DNA from: Combretum micranthum
Lineage: Eukaryota; Streptophyta; Magnoliopsida; Myrtales; Combretaceae
Assembly: GCA_024138025.1 (NCBI GenBank)
Contig: JAMXBD010000636.1
Location: forward strand, 186,001-250,000
Direction: 5' to 3'
DNA length: 64,000 nt
The notes beneath the pieces are model-generated. The model did not search any database. It saw only the letters and a list, made by a program, of their open reading frames with translations, and was not told where the DNA came from. Of the stretch, positions 32,958 through 43,788 are shown in pieces. A program made the position numbers and the translations under genes. Within the stretch, counting starts at the first letter, position 1, and each line of letters starts with the position of its first letter.

Positions 32958-33195
32958 TGTTGTTTCTAGGATTTTTTGTGTGAAAGAATAGTGTGAGGTA
33001 CGAAATTGTGTTGAAAGCTTTAGAGAGACTTAATTAGAATTGAGTAGTTCTCTCTCAAACTTGTATTCCAACTTCAATTATAGTGGATTTCTCCTCCTCT
33101 GTCCGTGGTTTTTTTCTCGTCAAGGATTTTCAATGTAAATTCTTGTGTGTTATTTATTTTCTTGTTGCTATTATTTTTCATATTTGTTTCTAACA
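32655..33195 (+). mobile_element. copia 3' LTR (541 bp)
   Basis: TGTTGAAAATGTGACC...GTTTCTAACA. It is longer than the 5' LTR largely because of a (TA)n(GT)n expansion at 32903-32950. Confidence 0.93.
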
Positions 33196-33200
33196 AGTCG
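33196..33200. repeat. TSD AGTCG (right) of copia
   Basis: Pairs with AGTCA at 24365-24369, one mismatch. Confidence 0.7.
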
Positions 33201-33345
33201 CATGTGCTACTGCATGCGAGTCATATGAAAAACATAAATTGCCTATACTATATGTAATTTTGCATTGGGATTTTGATAATTATTTTTATATAATTTATAT
33301 TTGCGTTATTTTTATTTGGACATATTGATACTTATACAATTTCCC
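33201..33345. mobile_element. right half of the fold-back element split by copia
   Basis: Its reverse complement contains CAATGCAAAATTACATATAG, matching 24200-24219. Together with 24110-24364 it forms an imperfect hairpin with the copia in its loop. Confidence 0.42.
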
Positions 33346-33811
33346 CCCATTTCAATGGTTCTATGGAATAGCCACAACATGAGAATATGATGATCCATTA
33401 GATCAACTTTAACGGGGTTATTTAACATAGAAATCTAAGTTAAGCAACCCCTTTATAAGTTGCTTAACCAATAAAAGAGGTTGCTTAGCTTTGTGGGTTA
33501 GTCTACCAAGTAATCCAAAAAACTTTTTTTTTCTTTTGTTTTTTTTGAAGTTAACTTTGTATAATTAATGTAACGTGAGACCCGTAAAAATTTAAAAAAA
33601 GTGTTAAGTATCTTACCGAAATAACCCACTAATAAAGTGGAAAGCTCCTGAAGATGATGATATCAGATGTAATATATTAAGTAATTTTCTAAATAATTTA
33701 TTGATAAAGATAATCTCACAAGACTCATTTTACCATTTATTTCTAAACACTTTTCCTTGCCACATCTAATGCTCCTATAATTTAACGAAGTTTTACTTAA
33801 TACAAACACAG
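33346..33811. repeat. duplicated-locus module P, further copy
   Basis: GGTTCTATGGAATAG-CA-AACATGAGAATATGA and CTTGCCACATCTAATGCTCC parallel 7015-7030 and 7090-7110. It contains an insertion at about 33400-33650. Homology to copy 1 stops at about 33811, exactly where copy 1 carries the CACTA-like terminus. Confidence 0.72.
33403..33650. mobile_element. small MITE-like insertion in module P
   Basis: AACTTTAACGGGGTTATTT on the left and, inverted, CCACTTTATTAGTGGGTTATTT on the right (ends about 33403 and 33643). It is absent from the homologous place in copy 1 (about 7040-7060). Internal GTTGCTTA repeats. TSD not resolved. Confidence 0.55.
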
Positions 33812-34198
33812 GCAATTTTAAAAAGAAGCTCTTGGATATATATTTGTATTTATTTAGATGATTATCTACAAACACTCATATTTAATGGGTAGTCAAAATC
33901 TTTTCAATCTAACCATCCCTATTGTATCTGCAAAAATATATCAACAACTATGGTACAAAGAATCAAGATTTTTCAAAACTTCTTAGAGCATTCCAAGTTA
34001 TAAAACCTTCAATGAGATTGGGTCTTGGGGAAAGCTTATTAATGAGGAAGAATATTGACTTTGATCCCCTACTCCAACGCTAACTCTACTTGTTTTATTC
34101 TGTGAAATTAGTTTATCATTAATATAATGAATTTTGTTTAATGATTCTCTAGTTGTGCTCTAAGTTCAATAAATAACATGTAGAAATTTATCCCGACC
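33812..34198. other. unassigned DNA between modules P and R of copy 2
   Basis: AT-rich, no gene seen. It occupies the place of the CACTA-like/gene-like stretch of copy 1 but is not similar to it. Confidence 0.4.
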
Positions 34199-34355
34199 AA
34201 GGGACCCGGCCTCCATCTATAGACAACGATACACCTTAGCTTAGGTCATATGCTCGAAATCAAAACCATAGACTCAGAATCAAAATCGCCTAGGGTGGTT
34301 CTATGGTAAAGTCTTAGATCTGCCAACTCATGGATTTGGATTTAGCATCCATGAG

Positions 34356-34781
34356 TAGAAGTGCAAATAAATCAAGCCAGTTTACAAATTATTTAAGTTT
34401 GGCTCGATAAGTATTCAAGTTTGATTCTAGAATAATCGATTCGAGCTCAAACTCAAATTACTTAAATAGTTTATTGAGTCGAACTTGAGCTTTTTATATT
34501 TATCTCATGAATCTAATCAAGCCTTGTCAAGTTTGAGTCCAATTTAAATATTAAGTAAATTCAAATTGAGTATGGCTATTAATATTATTTTGATTAGAAT
34601 TAAAAAAAAATTAATAAATCGAGTCTAAACAAATTTAATTGAGTCAACCTAAAGATCATATAATTTTATTTTGAGGTGAACTTGAGCTTAAAATTTTAAG
34701 TCTGATCGAACTTGAACCTTAAATCGAGATTGATTTTTAAAATTTCAAGTCCAATTTGAATTCTAGCTGATTTGCAACCTA
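34356..34781. mobile_element. hAT-like MITE (426 bp)
   Basis: Left end TAGAAGTGCAAAT and inverted right end TAGGTTGCAAAT; flanks TCCATGAG (34348-34355) and TGCATGAT (34782-34789) agree at six of eight bases. The paralogous module R copy 1 reads straight across at about 9985-10000 without it. Interior rich in AAGTTTGA/TCAAACTT words. Confidence 0.68.
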
Positions 34782-34816
34782 TGCATGATCCACTTGCGTG
34801 ATTTTCTTTTTTTAAT

Positions 34817-34860
34817 TATATATATATATATGTGTGTGTGTGCGCGCGCGCGCGCACGTG
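34817..34860. repeat. 44-bp alternating purine-pyrimidine tract (TA)n(TG)n(CG)n
   Basis: TA repeats pass into TG repeats, then CG repeats, ending CACGTG, without a break in alternation. Confidence 0.92.
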
Positions 34861-34935
34861 AAAAAGAATAAAATCAAAATAAGTTAAGCTTAAAACTCAT
34901 AATAAAAATACTATCCAAAAACTTATCATTTATAG

Positions 34936-35390
34936 AAACACATAAAAGCCGTACATTTATTTATATGTGACTAAAGTTAACTTCAATTGTAGACTTATAC
35001 TATTAGTTGTGTGAGGATTAGTAAAAATTGTAAGTTACAAAGAAATTAAAAAATAAAAACCAGTCCTACATTGTTAAATAATGATATTTTTATTCAGTAA
35101 AAGTATATATAAATCAAACCAAGTATGGTTTAAGATTACATCTATTTCTCCTTTTATTAATGACAAACTACGAATACGAAATTATTATATTTTTAATTCA
35201 CATGGAGATAGTTTAATTTTTAACTATCATTTAACTAACCGTGTTTCTTTCCCAAGAAAATTGTACGTATTTTTTACTATTTTCCATTACTTTGTTTTTT
35301 TAACTGTCTCCATTTTGTAGTTGTATCATATTCCTTTTTCACTAACACATGCAATATAAATTAAAATTACAAACTTAATCTACTTATACG
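34936..35390. repeat. duplicated-locus module S, copy 2
   Basis: Counterpart of 17967-18400 in the same orientation and order. Confidence 0.75.
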
Positions 35391-35781
35391 AATTCTCACA
35401 TTATTGCTTAGTCATCTTTTCTATTATTTTTTTGTATGGTTTCTTCTTCCCCACTCCCCCCGGGCCCTTCTTAAATTTCTCAGACTGCCCTAACAACGAA
35501 ATGTTGTCCTTGAAATACCAGGTGATGTTCACATAGGGACTCGAGGGGAGCCGCAACAATGTTCAACACGGCAAACCGGCCATGGTCCTTCAACAAGTGG
35601 CTTTTGAATAATCAAATCCTACTATTCTAATTTTGAAATGGTCTCTGTCATCACTTGCTTGGGTACACTTTAATTTTGGGGTGTCTCCAATTCCAAGTGT
35701 GAAAGTAGCTAATAGGGTCATATTTGATACAACTTTTATTGTGCAATTTGTGCATAAAGTTTGTTTAATTTCTATGCAAAT
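35391..35781. other. unassigned flank
   Basis: No gene or repeat recognised; includes a C-run CCCCCCGGGCCC at 35457-35466. Confidence 0.4.
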
Positions 35782-37563
35782 TGTTAGAATTGGTACTTAG
35801 AATCGTTTAAGTTAATGTTTCAGGTCTATGAACAAGGAAAACCAAACAAGGATGTTTGAACAAGAAATTATGAAATCTCAGGAGGTACGTTGGCTTTTCT
35901 AGAGCCTAAGCCGCTAGCGTACAGTCGGCCTAAAGGAAGAACAGAAGGCAAAACATTAGCACTGCCTTTACGCTACTACCCTTGACCTAGCTTTGAAGAG
36001 GAACAGAATAAAGAATATAAAGGCTTGCTAAATTTTCCTTTACGCCGCTGGCCTTGAGGCAGTGTAGACTAATGATCAGTAAACAAGATTTACGCATTGA
36101 CTCAACACTACCAATGTAGAAGAGAAGAATAGACGGCTTCTACAATTCCATCCAACGCCGGCTTTCTAGAAATCAAAGCTGCCGGCGTTGAGATGGCCTT
36201 GAGTGTCCACAAAATCCAAATTTTTAAGGTTGTCACCTACACAGCCAGCCTAGAAGTAGACCTGGCTAGCCTTTGATGTTTTCATTATACACCAGCATAT
36301 GAAACCCTACACCGCCAGCGTTCAAGCAGCGTAGGTTATCCAAAGAATGCAAATCTTTAAGGCCGAAGCCAAGGTTGCCAGTGTTCAAGCATCATAGCAG
36401 TATACGCCGTCTATACACCGCCTACGTTGAAAGTATAACTACCGGTGTACACTTTGTAACTGAAGAATTCACATGAAAAGTCTGGAATTCTTTCTTTATA
36501 AGCTAGGGTTTGCTTCACAAATGGACATATACGAAATAGATAAGAATTAGAGCAGTCTTTCTTTCTTTGTTAGGAATTGTTAGAGAATTTGAGAGAGTGT
36601 TAATTTGGAGCTTTGTATTGACAAGATTTTGCAAGTGAAGATCTTAACATTTGAATTGGTGATATCTAATCTTATTTTTTTTTCTATCAAATTCATCTGT
36701 TTGATTTCATTGATTATTTTGTTATTTGCAATTTCTCATTTGATTGTTGAATCATTATCCATGTGTAGCTAAATTGTCATTGTGGGAAGTTGATGAAGCC
36801 TTAAGCATGCTAAAATGATCTTTGAAATTATGTTATATGGTTGTTAGGCTTATGAAATATTCATATTGAATTCCTCTTATACATCTTATTTCTATAGGGA
36901 ATTTGATTTATAAGAATCTCGATAACTCGAAAGGGAAATTAAGATTCATAGGAATTCATGAATTAAGATTAAATAACAATTGCAGAAGTAGTAGAGTTTA
37001 ATCTAATTTAGAAATTATCCATTGTTATTCATGCAATGTTTTATGTTGATTTCTCACCAAGGGACTAGGGGAAGTTGATTTAAATCATTAATCAATTATA
37101 GAATCAAAGGATTTGTAGTTGTGAAATAGATTCTACTGGTAATTTATTTAGCAGAAGCTATTAGGTTATTTTGTGGTTTAAAAGATATCAAAACTTGATT
37201 GTGAGTTTTAGGTCTTGACAATTTCATATGAATATCCATAAGTCTAATTATCAATATAACATGATTTCAAGATTGATTAGCAGTGTTAAGGTGGATTCTT
37301 TTCCTTCCCACATCCTTGTGATATAAATCTCTCTATCACTATCATTCCATTCATCAATAACTATTAATTTATATTAGAAATAGATAATTAGTTAAATTAT
37401 AAAAATTGATTGGCTAAATATTAGTTGAAGCTAATACCAGTCTAGTAGTTAAAGTGATCATCGTGGGAACGATACTCTACTCACTTTTGTATTACTTGAT
37501 CAGAGCCAGTACACCTGCTGGAAGAATTCACACTTTATTTATATACACATTTCAACTAGATCA
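35782..37563 (+). mobile_element. Athila/Tat-like 5' LTR (about 1.78 kb)
   Basis: Likely start TGTTAGAATTGG; end AGATCA immediately before an Asp-type PBS. Most of it (from about 35948) recurs at 41234-42814. The first 700 bp are GC-richer with repeated GCC(G/A)GC-GTT-AAG words (35900-36440). The end carries GTGGGAACGATACTCTACTC, as in Athila/Tat LTR ends. No matching TSD was found (CAAAT left, GTTGT right), so one side is rearranged or the start is misplaced. Confidence 0.7.
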
Positions 37564-37569
37564 AGTTTT

Positions 37570-37589
37570 TGGCGCTGTTGTCGGGGATC
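37570..37589 (+). other. primer binding site, tRNA-Asp type
   Basis: TGGCGCTGTTGTCGGGGATC, two changes from the TGGCGCCGTTGCCGGGGATC form used by Athila/Tat elements. Confidence 0.85.
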
Positions 37590-37634
37590 CAATTAATATT
37601 ATACTACCTTTAGTTTTGCTAGTAGTTTAGGCAC

Positions 37635-37896
37635 TTTTCTAGGGTTTGATTGTTTTCTTTTCTTTTTGCAGGTCACATACACAGGAGTAGAAGTCAGGAG
37701 CTTCTACCAATTGACCCTAAAATTGAAAGAACTCTACATCAACAAAGAAGAGAAAATAGAAGGCAAGAGGAAGTGCTACAAGTAGAAGAAATGGCAGAAA
37801 ATGAAGCACGGAACAATGCAGGCAACAATGATCAAAACAACAATCAAATTCAAGTTGCACCTGCTAGAGCACTTAGGGATTATACTCCAGATTGAC
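37635..37896 (+). pseudogene. Athila/Tat-like gag N-terminus
   Basis: RSRSQELLPIDPKIERTLHQ followed by Q-R-R-E-N-R-R-Q and, after an N/Q-rich stretch, A-R-A-L-R-D-Y, the N-terminal signature of Athila/Tat gag (x-R-x-L-R-D-Y). The frame ends with TGA at 37893-37895, where unrelated sequence begins. The rest of gag and all of pol are missing. Confidence 0.8.
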
Positions 37897-38196
37897 ACAC
37901 CTAGGGACACGGCTTGTCTCAAAGGCGTGTACATTGCTGTCCGCGCACCATGGATGACACGCCTAGAGACATGGCTTGTCCCTAGGGCGTGTAGCTTGCT
38001 GTAAAATTGTCTCAAATGAGACATTCAAGGGACAAGTCATGTCCTTTACTCATGTCAAAAGCCCTATTTAAACACACTAGGTTTTCAAAAAACAAAAGGG
38101 CTTCCAATTTCTGCACTTTAAAAAAAAAAAAAAAATTCCAAGGCACACTACCACTCATTCTCACACATCCACTCCATTTCAAGAGAAATTCATTTT
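37896..38196. other. GACACG/CGTGTC-rich insertion or leader-like DNA
   Basis: Contains repeated GACACGGCTTGTC / GGCGTGT- words (37905-38040), TATA-like CTATTTAAAC (38070) and a C/A-rich leader-like stretch before the LTR B-like fragment. It may be the body of a short LTR whose 3' end is 38197-38393. Confidence 0.4.
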
Positions 38197-38393
38197 TATA
38201 GTGAATTGTATTTCCTTTATATTGTTACTCAAGTGTATCAATATAAAATGTATCTCTCCAATGTGTCTCCTCTATGTGTTAGACGCCTTGTACATAGTAT
38301 GGAAGCCTTCGCACGACTGAGGCGGTCATTCTTAGGCTTTAATATTGTGTACGGTGGACTGCCACGTTTATGGTACCCTTCGGGGCGTGACAC
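38197..38393 (+). mobile_element. fragment: 3' 196 bp of an LTR B-type LTR
   Basis: Nearly collinear with 23843-24038, from TATAGTGAATTGTATTTCCT to GTGACA, including ATGTGTCTCCTCTATGTGTT. Not a complete LTR. Confidence 0.88.
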
Positions 38394-38614
38394 ACACACT
38401 TCTGGAGGATAGTGATGATGAAGAAGTTGATGCACAGATTCGAGCCTCCAAGGAACAAATTATTGAAGAAGTATCTGAGGATGAAGAAATTGATGAAGAG
38501 GAGGAGAAAGAAGAGGAAGAAGATGACACACCAACACCCACACCACCAAAAAAGAAGAAACAGAGAAAGATTGAGGATGAGGATGAAGATGATCCTGACT
38601 ATCAAGGAGATTGA
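38394..38614 (+). pseudogene. acidic C-terminal ORF fragment of the Athila/Tat-like element
   Basis: Glu/Asp-rich peptide (E-D-S-D-D-E-E-V-D, then long E/D runs), then T-P-T-P-T-P-P-K-K-K-K and D-P-D-Y-Q-G-D before TGA at 38612. By position it is the tail of the coding region. The function is unknown; the composition resembles a disordered acidic/basic linker. Confidence 0.5.
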
Positions 38615-39760
38615 TTCCTTGATTTGTTGCTTCTTTAATGATTTCTGATGATGATATTTTGATGATTGTATTTTTGAGCACCCAGTTTTGGGTTAGACTC
38701 TTTAGGGCTCTCTAGTAGGATCATGAGTGCTAACTTTTGCTTTGATTTGTTTGTTTTTATTTTGTTTTGTCTTTTGTCTTGCAGCCTAAATACACTTTGT
38801 TATGACTTGCTCTCACAGCTGCTTTATTTTGCTGAAGAATATGACTATCTTGCAGCTGGATGTTGATTTTTAAACAGGGAAGTTCATTTTCTTTTTCCTT
38901 TCCTCACTTATTGCATATATTTTGACATTGGAGACAATGTCCCAATTAAGTGTGGGGGAAAGATATTCTTGAAAGGAATATTTGGTTTTTCTATACTTTT
39001 CATGATCATATTATTTTGAGCTTGATTTTGAAATTTTGTCAAAGTTTCCCATTTACACTTTGCAAATGTGCTTTAATGATATATCTTAAAAATATACTTG
39101 GCTGTTTATTAGCATTCATATTAAAGTAAAAGCGACTTATAGTACCTTACTCATCTATTTTGTGATTAGTATACTTAGTTGAAATTATAAGATAGAATCT
39201 AGGTGGGGTAAATTTACTTGCTATTTAGTAATGGAATTTAGAGTCTAGAAATGGAGTGAAGTCCTTAGTTGAAATTTAAACGGTTATATTTCTAAGCCTA
39301 TTAGCTTGAATTTTTTTCATTCAAACATTTTTTAGGGCTCCTTTAACTTTTTATGGAAGGAGTATGTGAAATCAATCACTTAGTGATTCTTTTTGAAAAT
39401 CAATTAATTAAAAGGTTGTTGAGTTTAGAGAAATGGTTGAAGGCTTATATACCTGCTAATTGGTGGTGAAATGTAACTGGGTCTATTTTACTGTTGATTG
39501 ACTTTGGTTTTATTTTGTGACTTTGGAATTTGTTATTAAAAGGTAAGAGTAAAGTTTGACTTACTTGGATTAACCTTAGAATTTTAATTAAGGTATGCTA
39601 ATTGCATTTATATAATAGATTTGAGCAGTAGGTACAAAAGCAAGTCGCTACAATCCAAAATGGACTGCTATGTTTTCACTTGTGAAAAATTCTGAGCATA
39701 TTTGATGATGTTTTTTTTCTTTGTTCTTAAATTGTTTGCTTTAGGACAAGCAAGTGCTTA
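38615..39760 (+). other. 3' untranslated region of the Athila/Tat-like element
   Basis: Carries ACATTGGAGACAATGT (a small palindrome, 38925-38940) followed by AAGTGTGGGGGAAAG (38948-38962), a motif pair recurrent in the 3' spacer of Athila/Tat elements. It ends with GGACAAGCAAGTGCTTAAG just before the polypurine site. No protein. Confidence 0.65.
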
Positions 39761-39774
39761 AGTGTGGCGGAATT
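39761..39774 (+). other. polypurine tract candidate
   Basis: AGTGTGGCGGAATT immediately before a TGATGA LTR-like start; a second purine run, TGTGGGGGAAAG, lies 800 bp upstream. Confidence 0.55.
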
Positions 39775-41233
39775 TGATGAACCAAAATTATTCCTATTTT
39801 ATGAGTGCAAAAACATATGTTTGATGGTCATTTTATTTTATTGATGGAGTTAAGCTTTCAGGTCTTTAAAGGAGATATTTTTCAAAGAAAGCGAAGACGG
39901 GTCAAAAATGCAAAGTTTGGATCAAGAAGAACTCAACATGTCAAGAACAAGCCATGTCTTTCAACCATGACAAGAAAGAACCAAAATTAAAGGCTAAATA
40001 TCAAGCTTTTGGAAGACATTTATGTGATATGACTTGTCCTAAACCGTGTCAATCTGGAAATTCAACTTTGCAAGGAACATTTCTCTGACACGACCTATCT
40101 CCAGCCCTGTCGATTTAACAAAGAGTCATTCAATGTGTAAACAGCTTTTTAACTACAGTAACCTCTTATTTAGTAAAGAAACGTTTATTTCGAGCATTGA
40201 AGGAGTGTTACTTGAAAAGCCAAGAGACTCATAACTTCCGAAACTTTTCATTTCTCCTCATCATGAACAATCAATTCCATTTAATTGAAGATGATTACAA
40301 AAAGGAGATTGTGGGGGAGAGAAAGAACACACACGAAAGTTTTGAAGATGAGAGTTTTCCAAGAGAAGGAAGTTCTGGAGATTCTAACAACAAGTCAAGA
40401 TTATCACGGATTGAAGATCCGAAATTTTTTAGCTTTATTCTTTTTGGGTGGTATCATGATTTCAAATTTCTGTTTTGAGTTTCATGTATTATCATTAGAC
40501 ACTATGGAAGAGTGAAATTACAGATCTGGGTTTTGTTGAATTCCATGTTTATCATGCGTTGAGGCTTTGTTCTTAATGAAAGATTGAAGTTCTTTTGTTC
40601 AATTGCATGCTTGTTAACCGTTTCTTAAGTTTGTATATCCGGAATGCAAGCTTATGTATGATTTCCATTTGAGCTAATTGAAAGATTGCTTTTATGATTT
40701 GATCTATGCAATTGAAGAGATTTGTTTGTAATTCTAAACATAGAATAACAAGAATCTTCTATATGAGAAAATGAAAATGAGTTCATATTACTAATGCAAA
40801 TTTGGGTTGCTATTTATTGAGGAGACATCCTAATTGATTAACCTAGGTTTAGATAAACTGTTAGATTCAAAAGAATTAACAAATTACTCAAGGAACTCTA
40901 TAGCTTAGAACTAAAATCTTAATTATCTGATATGGGTTGCCAAGGATTTACATGATAAATTGGAGGTAAGACAAAACCTGGATCATTCGTTCTTAATTGA
41001 ATCTTGTTTGTTTGTTGGAGTTGTGTTAATATTGTTTTAAAGAAAATTAGATAAAATAGTAAAACATCAAAATTGTTCAGTTAGATAGTAGAATACGATT
41101 TAGTACTAGTACTTGTTTATTCCCTGTGGACTATCCCGATTTCTACACTATATTACATTTTCGATAGGTACACTGCCTATTGCCTTTATAGTGAATTAAG
41201 AATGGGCCTTTATAAATTTAAAACTACGCTTGA
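39775..41233 (+). mobile_element. Tat-like LTR body not matching the 5' LTR
   Basis: Starts TGATGAACC after a polypurine tract and ends with CCCTGTGGACTATCCCGATT...GATAGGTACACTGCC, the kind of 3' end seen in Tat/Athila LTRs. It does not match 35782-37563. Its end fuses into the second copy of that LTR at about 41234. It contains small frames at 39805-40515 with no recognisable product. Confidence 0.45.
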
Positions 41234-42814
41234 AGGCAACTATCAGCTACCAGCCTTGACCTATCTTTGAAGAGGAATAGAATCAAGAACTTAAAGGCCG
41301 ACAAAATTGTCCTTTATCCTACCGGCCTTGAGGCGGTGTATGCTGAAGATCAGTAAGCAAGATTTAAGCACTAGGTCAATGCTGCCAGTGTAGAAGAGGA
41401 GAATAGAAGGGTTATGCAATTTCATGCAACGCTAGCTTTCTAGGAATCAAAGCTGTCAGCATTGAGACGACCTATCCATAGAATCCAAATTTTTAAGGCT
41501 GTCACCTAAACAACCAGCCTAAAAGTAGATTTGGCCAGCCTTTGATGTTTTCATTATACATTGGCATATGAAACCCTATGTCGTCGACATTCAAGCGGCT
41601 TAGGTTATCCACATAATACAAATCTTTAAGGTCGAAGCCAAGGCTGCCAGTGTTCAAGCATCATATCAGTATATGCCGTAGGGGTTGATAGTGTAATTGC
41701 CAACATACACTTTGTAACTGATGAATTCAAATGAAAGGTCTGGAATTCTTTTTTTATAAGCTAGGGTTTTCTTCACAAATGGAAAGATATGAAATAGATA
41801 AGAATTAGAGCAACCTTTCTTTCTTTGTTCGGAATTGTTAGAGATTTTGAGAGAGTGTTAATTTGCAGCTTTGCTTTGATAAGATTTTACAAGTGATGAT
41901 CTTAATATTTAAATTGGTGATATCTAATCTTATTTTTTCCTATGCAATTCATTTGTTTGATTTCATTGATTATTATGTCATTTTCAATTTCTCATTTGAT
42001 TGTTGAATCATTATCCATGAGCAGCTAAATTGTCATTGTGGGAAGTTGATGAAGCCTTACGCATATTAAATTGATCTTTGAAATTATGTTATATGGTTGT
42101 TAGGCTTATGGAATATTCATATTGAATTCCTATTATACATCTTATTTCTATAGGGAATTTGATTTATAAGAACTTGATAACTTTAAAGAGAAATTAGGGT
42201 TCATAAGAATTCATGAATTAATGTTAAATAACAATTGCGGAAGCGGCAGATTTTAATCTAATTTAAAAATTATCCATTGTTATTCATGCAATGTTTTATG
42301 TTGATTTCTTACTAAGGGATTAGGGGAAGTTGATTTAAATCATTAGTTAATTATAGAATTGAAAGATTTGTAATTGTGAATTAGATTCCACTGGTAATTT
42401 ATTTAGCAGAAGCTATTTGGTTAGTGGTTTAAAAGATATTAAAACTTGATTGTGTGTTTTAGGTCCTGACAGTTTCATACGAATATCCATAAGTCTAATT
42501 ATTAATATAACATGATTTCAAGATTGATTAGCAATGATAAGGTGGATTCTTTTCCTTCCCACGTCCTTTTGATATATATCTCTTTAACACTCTCATTGCA
42601 TTCATAGATAGTTGTTAATTTGGATTAGAAATAGATAATTAGTTAAATTATAAAAATTGATTGGCTAAATATTATTTAAAGTTAATACCAGTCTAGTAGT
42701 TAAAGTGATCCTCGTGGGAATGATACTCTACTCACTTTTGTATTACTTGATTAGACTCAGTATACTTGCTGAAAGAATTCGAAATTTATTTATATGCACA
42801 TTTCAAGCAGATCA
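41234..42814 (+). mobile_element. second copy of the 35782-37563 LTR, 5'-truncated
   Basis: Collinear from GAAGGCAA (about 35947 / 41232) to AGATCA (37563 / 42814) with scattered substitutions and a few deletions. About 165 bp of the LTR start is absent. Not followed by a PBS. Confidence 0.85.
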
Positions 42815-43668
42815 GTTGTAGATGCCCTGAGCCCTCTAATTTTCTTATTAGACCCAAAATGTACCGAAATTACCCTTATATTGGATACGTTGTGTTGCAT
42901 GAGCCAAGTTTTGACCGATAAAGAATGCTTCTACAAACATTAAAAGACGGATCAGAGGGACGCTAGGGGTTGTTTAATATAGCCACTCCGACGCTCAAGT
43001 GAATCTGTGGTGAAGATGAGGTGGGTGCAAACAAAATGTCAGATAAGTTATTTTTCTATAGTATGCTACCAAGCTATTGATGTTCCCCCGATCACAAGAT
43101 GTGGCATAATGGAGGAAGATGGGGGAAACGAAACCAAGCTGAATTGATGGCGAGCTGGTCATCCTAGTGACTTGGTGACCTTGTTATGGAGCCTCGAGGT
43201 GTGGACCCGAGGCCAGGTCTGGCATCTCCTCGTTTTTGACACATCCAGGATTAAGATGAACTAAGCTGCTGCTTCCATGAGATGTTGAGATTAAGGCTTC
43301 CTAAGCCCCAAAAGACCAAGTGGGCCTTGGGTTATATTTTACCATCAACATTTGTATATATACCCGCAAGGTCGTTGGCTTCGAGGAGTTCATCTCATAG
43401 CGAGCTGAAATCTCCATTTGAGCTACATCCTCATTTAGTGATATATCGTTATGATAACCGTAGCATTTTTCTGGTGAAGTATTGTATCTAATATGCTTTA
43501 CAGTCTCTGAGGGAGTACAATATTTCCGAGGGGACCTATGAATTTGAAAGATCCTGACAATACTTACGTCTGACTCTGACAGCTGCAGCCATTGGTCGTG
43601 ACGTTAGAGCCCTAAGGGCCTACTCATGAGTTTCGAGGGGTTTGGGCCTTTGTGTTCTCTTCGTTCTT
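42815..43668. other. flank/LTR-like region of the Tat-lineage element
   Basis: No domain-bearing frame. By position it should contain the 3' LTR of the minus-strand Tat element, but ends could not be placed. Plus-strand text at 43315-43440 (CCAAGTGGGCCTTGGG, GTATATATACCC) is promoter/leader-like. Confidence 0.35.
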
Positions 43669-43788
43669 CTATAAATACCCATTTTTTGTAGGGTTTTGTT
43701 CACAACATTTTCTACATTTCATCTTAAAGACATTATTAACATCTCTCTTGCTCTTTAGTTCATCGGTATTTCACAAATCCTCCTAACA
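43669..43788 (+). promoter_or_regulatory. TATA box and leader for the plus-strand ORF
   Basis: CTATAAATA at 43669-43677 is followed about 30 bp downstream by TTCACAACATTTTC (probable transcription start near 43700) and an 85-base A/T/C-rich leader to the ATG at 43789. Layout is that of a plant RNA polymerase II core promoter reading opposite to the pol gene at 48620-51714. Confidence 0.6.

Larger units (their letters stand above)
24370..33195 (+). mobile_element. Ty1/copia retrotransposon, complete in outline, nested-into
   Basis: 5' LTR 24370-24872, PBS, gag, protease, integrase, RT, RNase H (the copia order) and 3' LTR 32655-33195. Three later insertions interrupt it: a TIR element in gag (25253-26169), a solo LTR in RNase H (29197-31397), and a hAT-like MITE near the end of pol (31793-32475). 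Removing them leaves about 5.0 kb, normal for copia. Multiple in-frame stops and frameshifts show it is long dead. Confidence 0.92.
34199..34935. repeat. duplicated-locus module R, copy 2
   Basis: Parallels 9853-10100 (see copy 1) with a MITE inserted at 34356-34781 and an expanded alternating dinucleotide tract. Confidence 0.8.

Noticed and set aside
38339..38681. Minus-strand ORFs opposite the acidic frame
   Set aside because: Shadows of the GA-rich coding tail of the Athila/Tat-like element.
42815..43668. 3' LTR of the minus-strand Tat element
   Set aside because: Expected by position, but no TG...CA borders, TSD or second copy could be identified.
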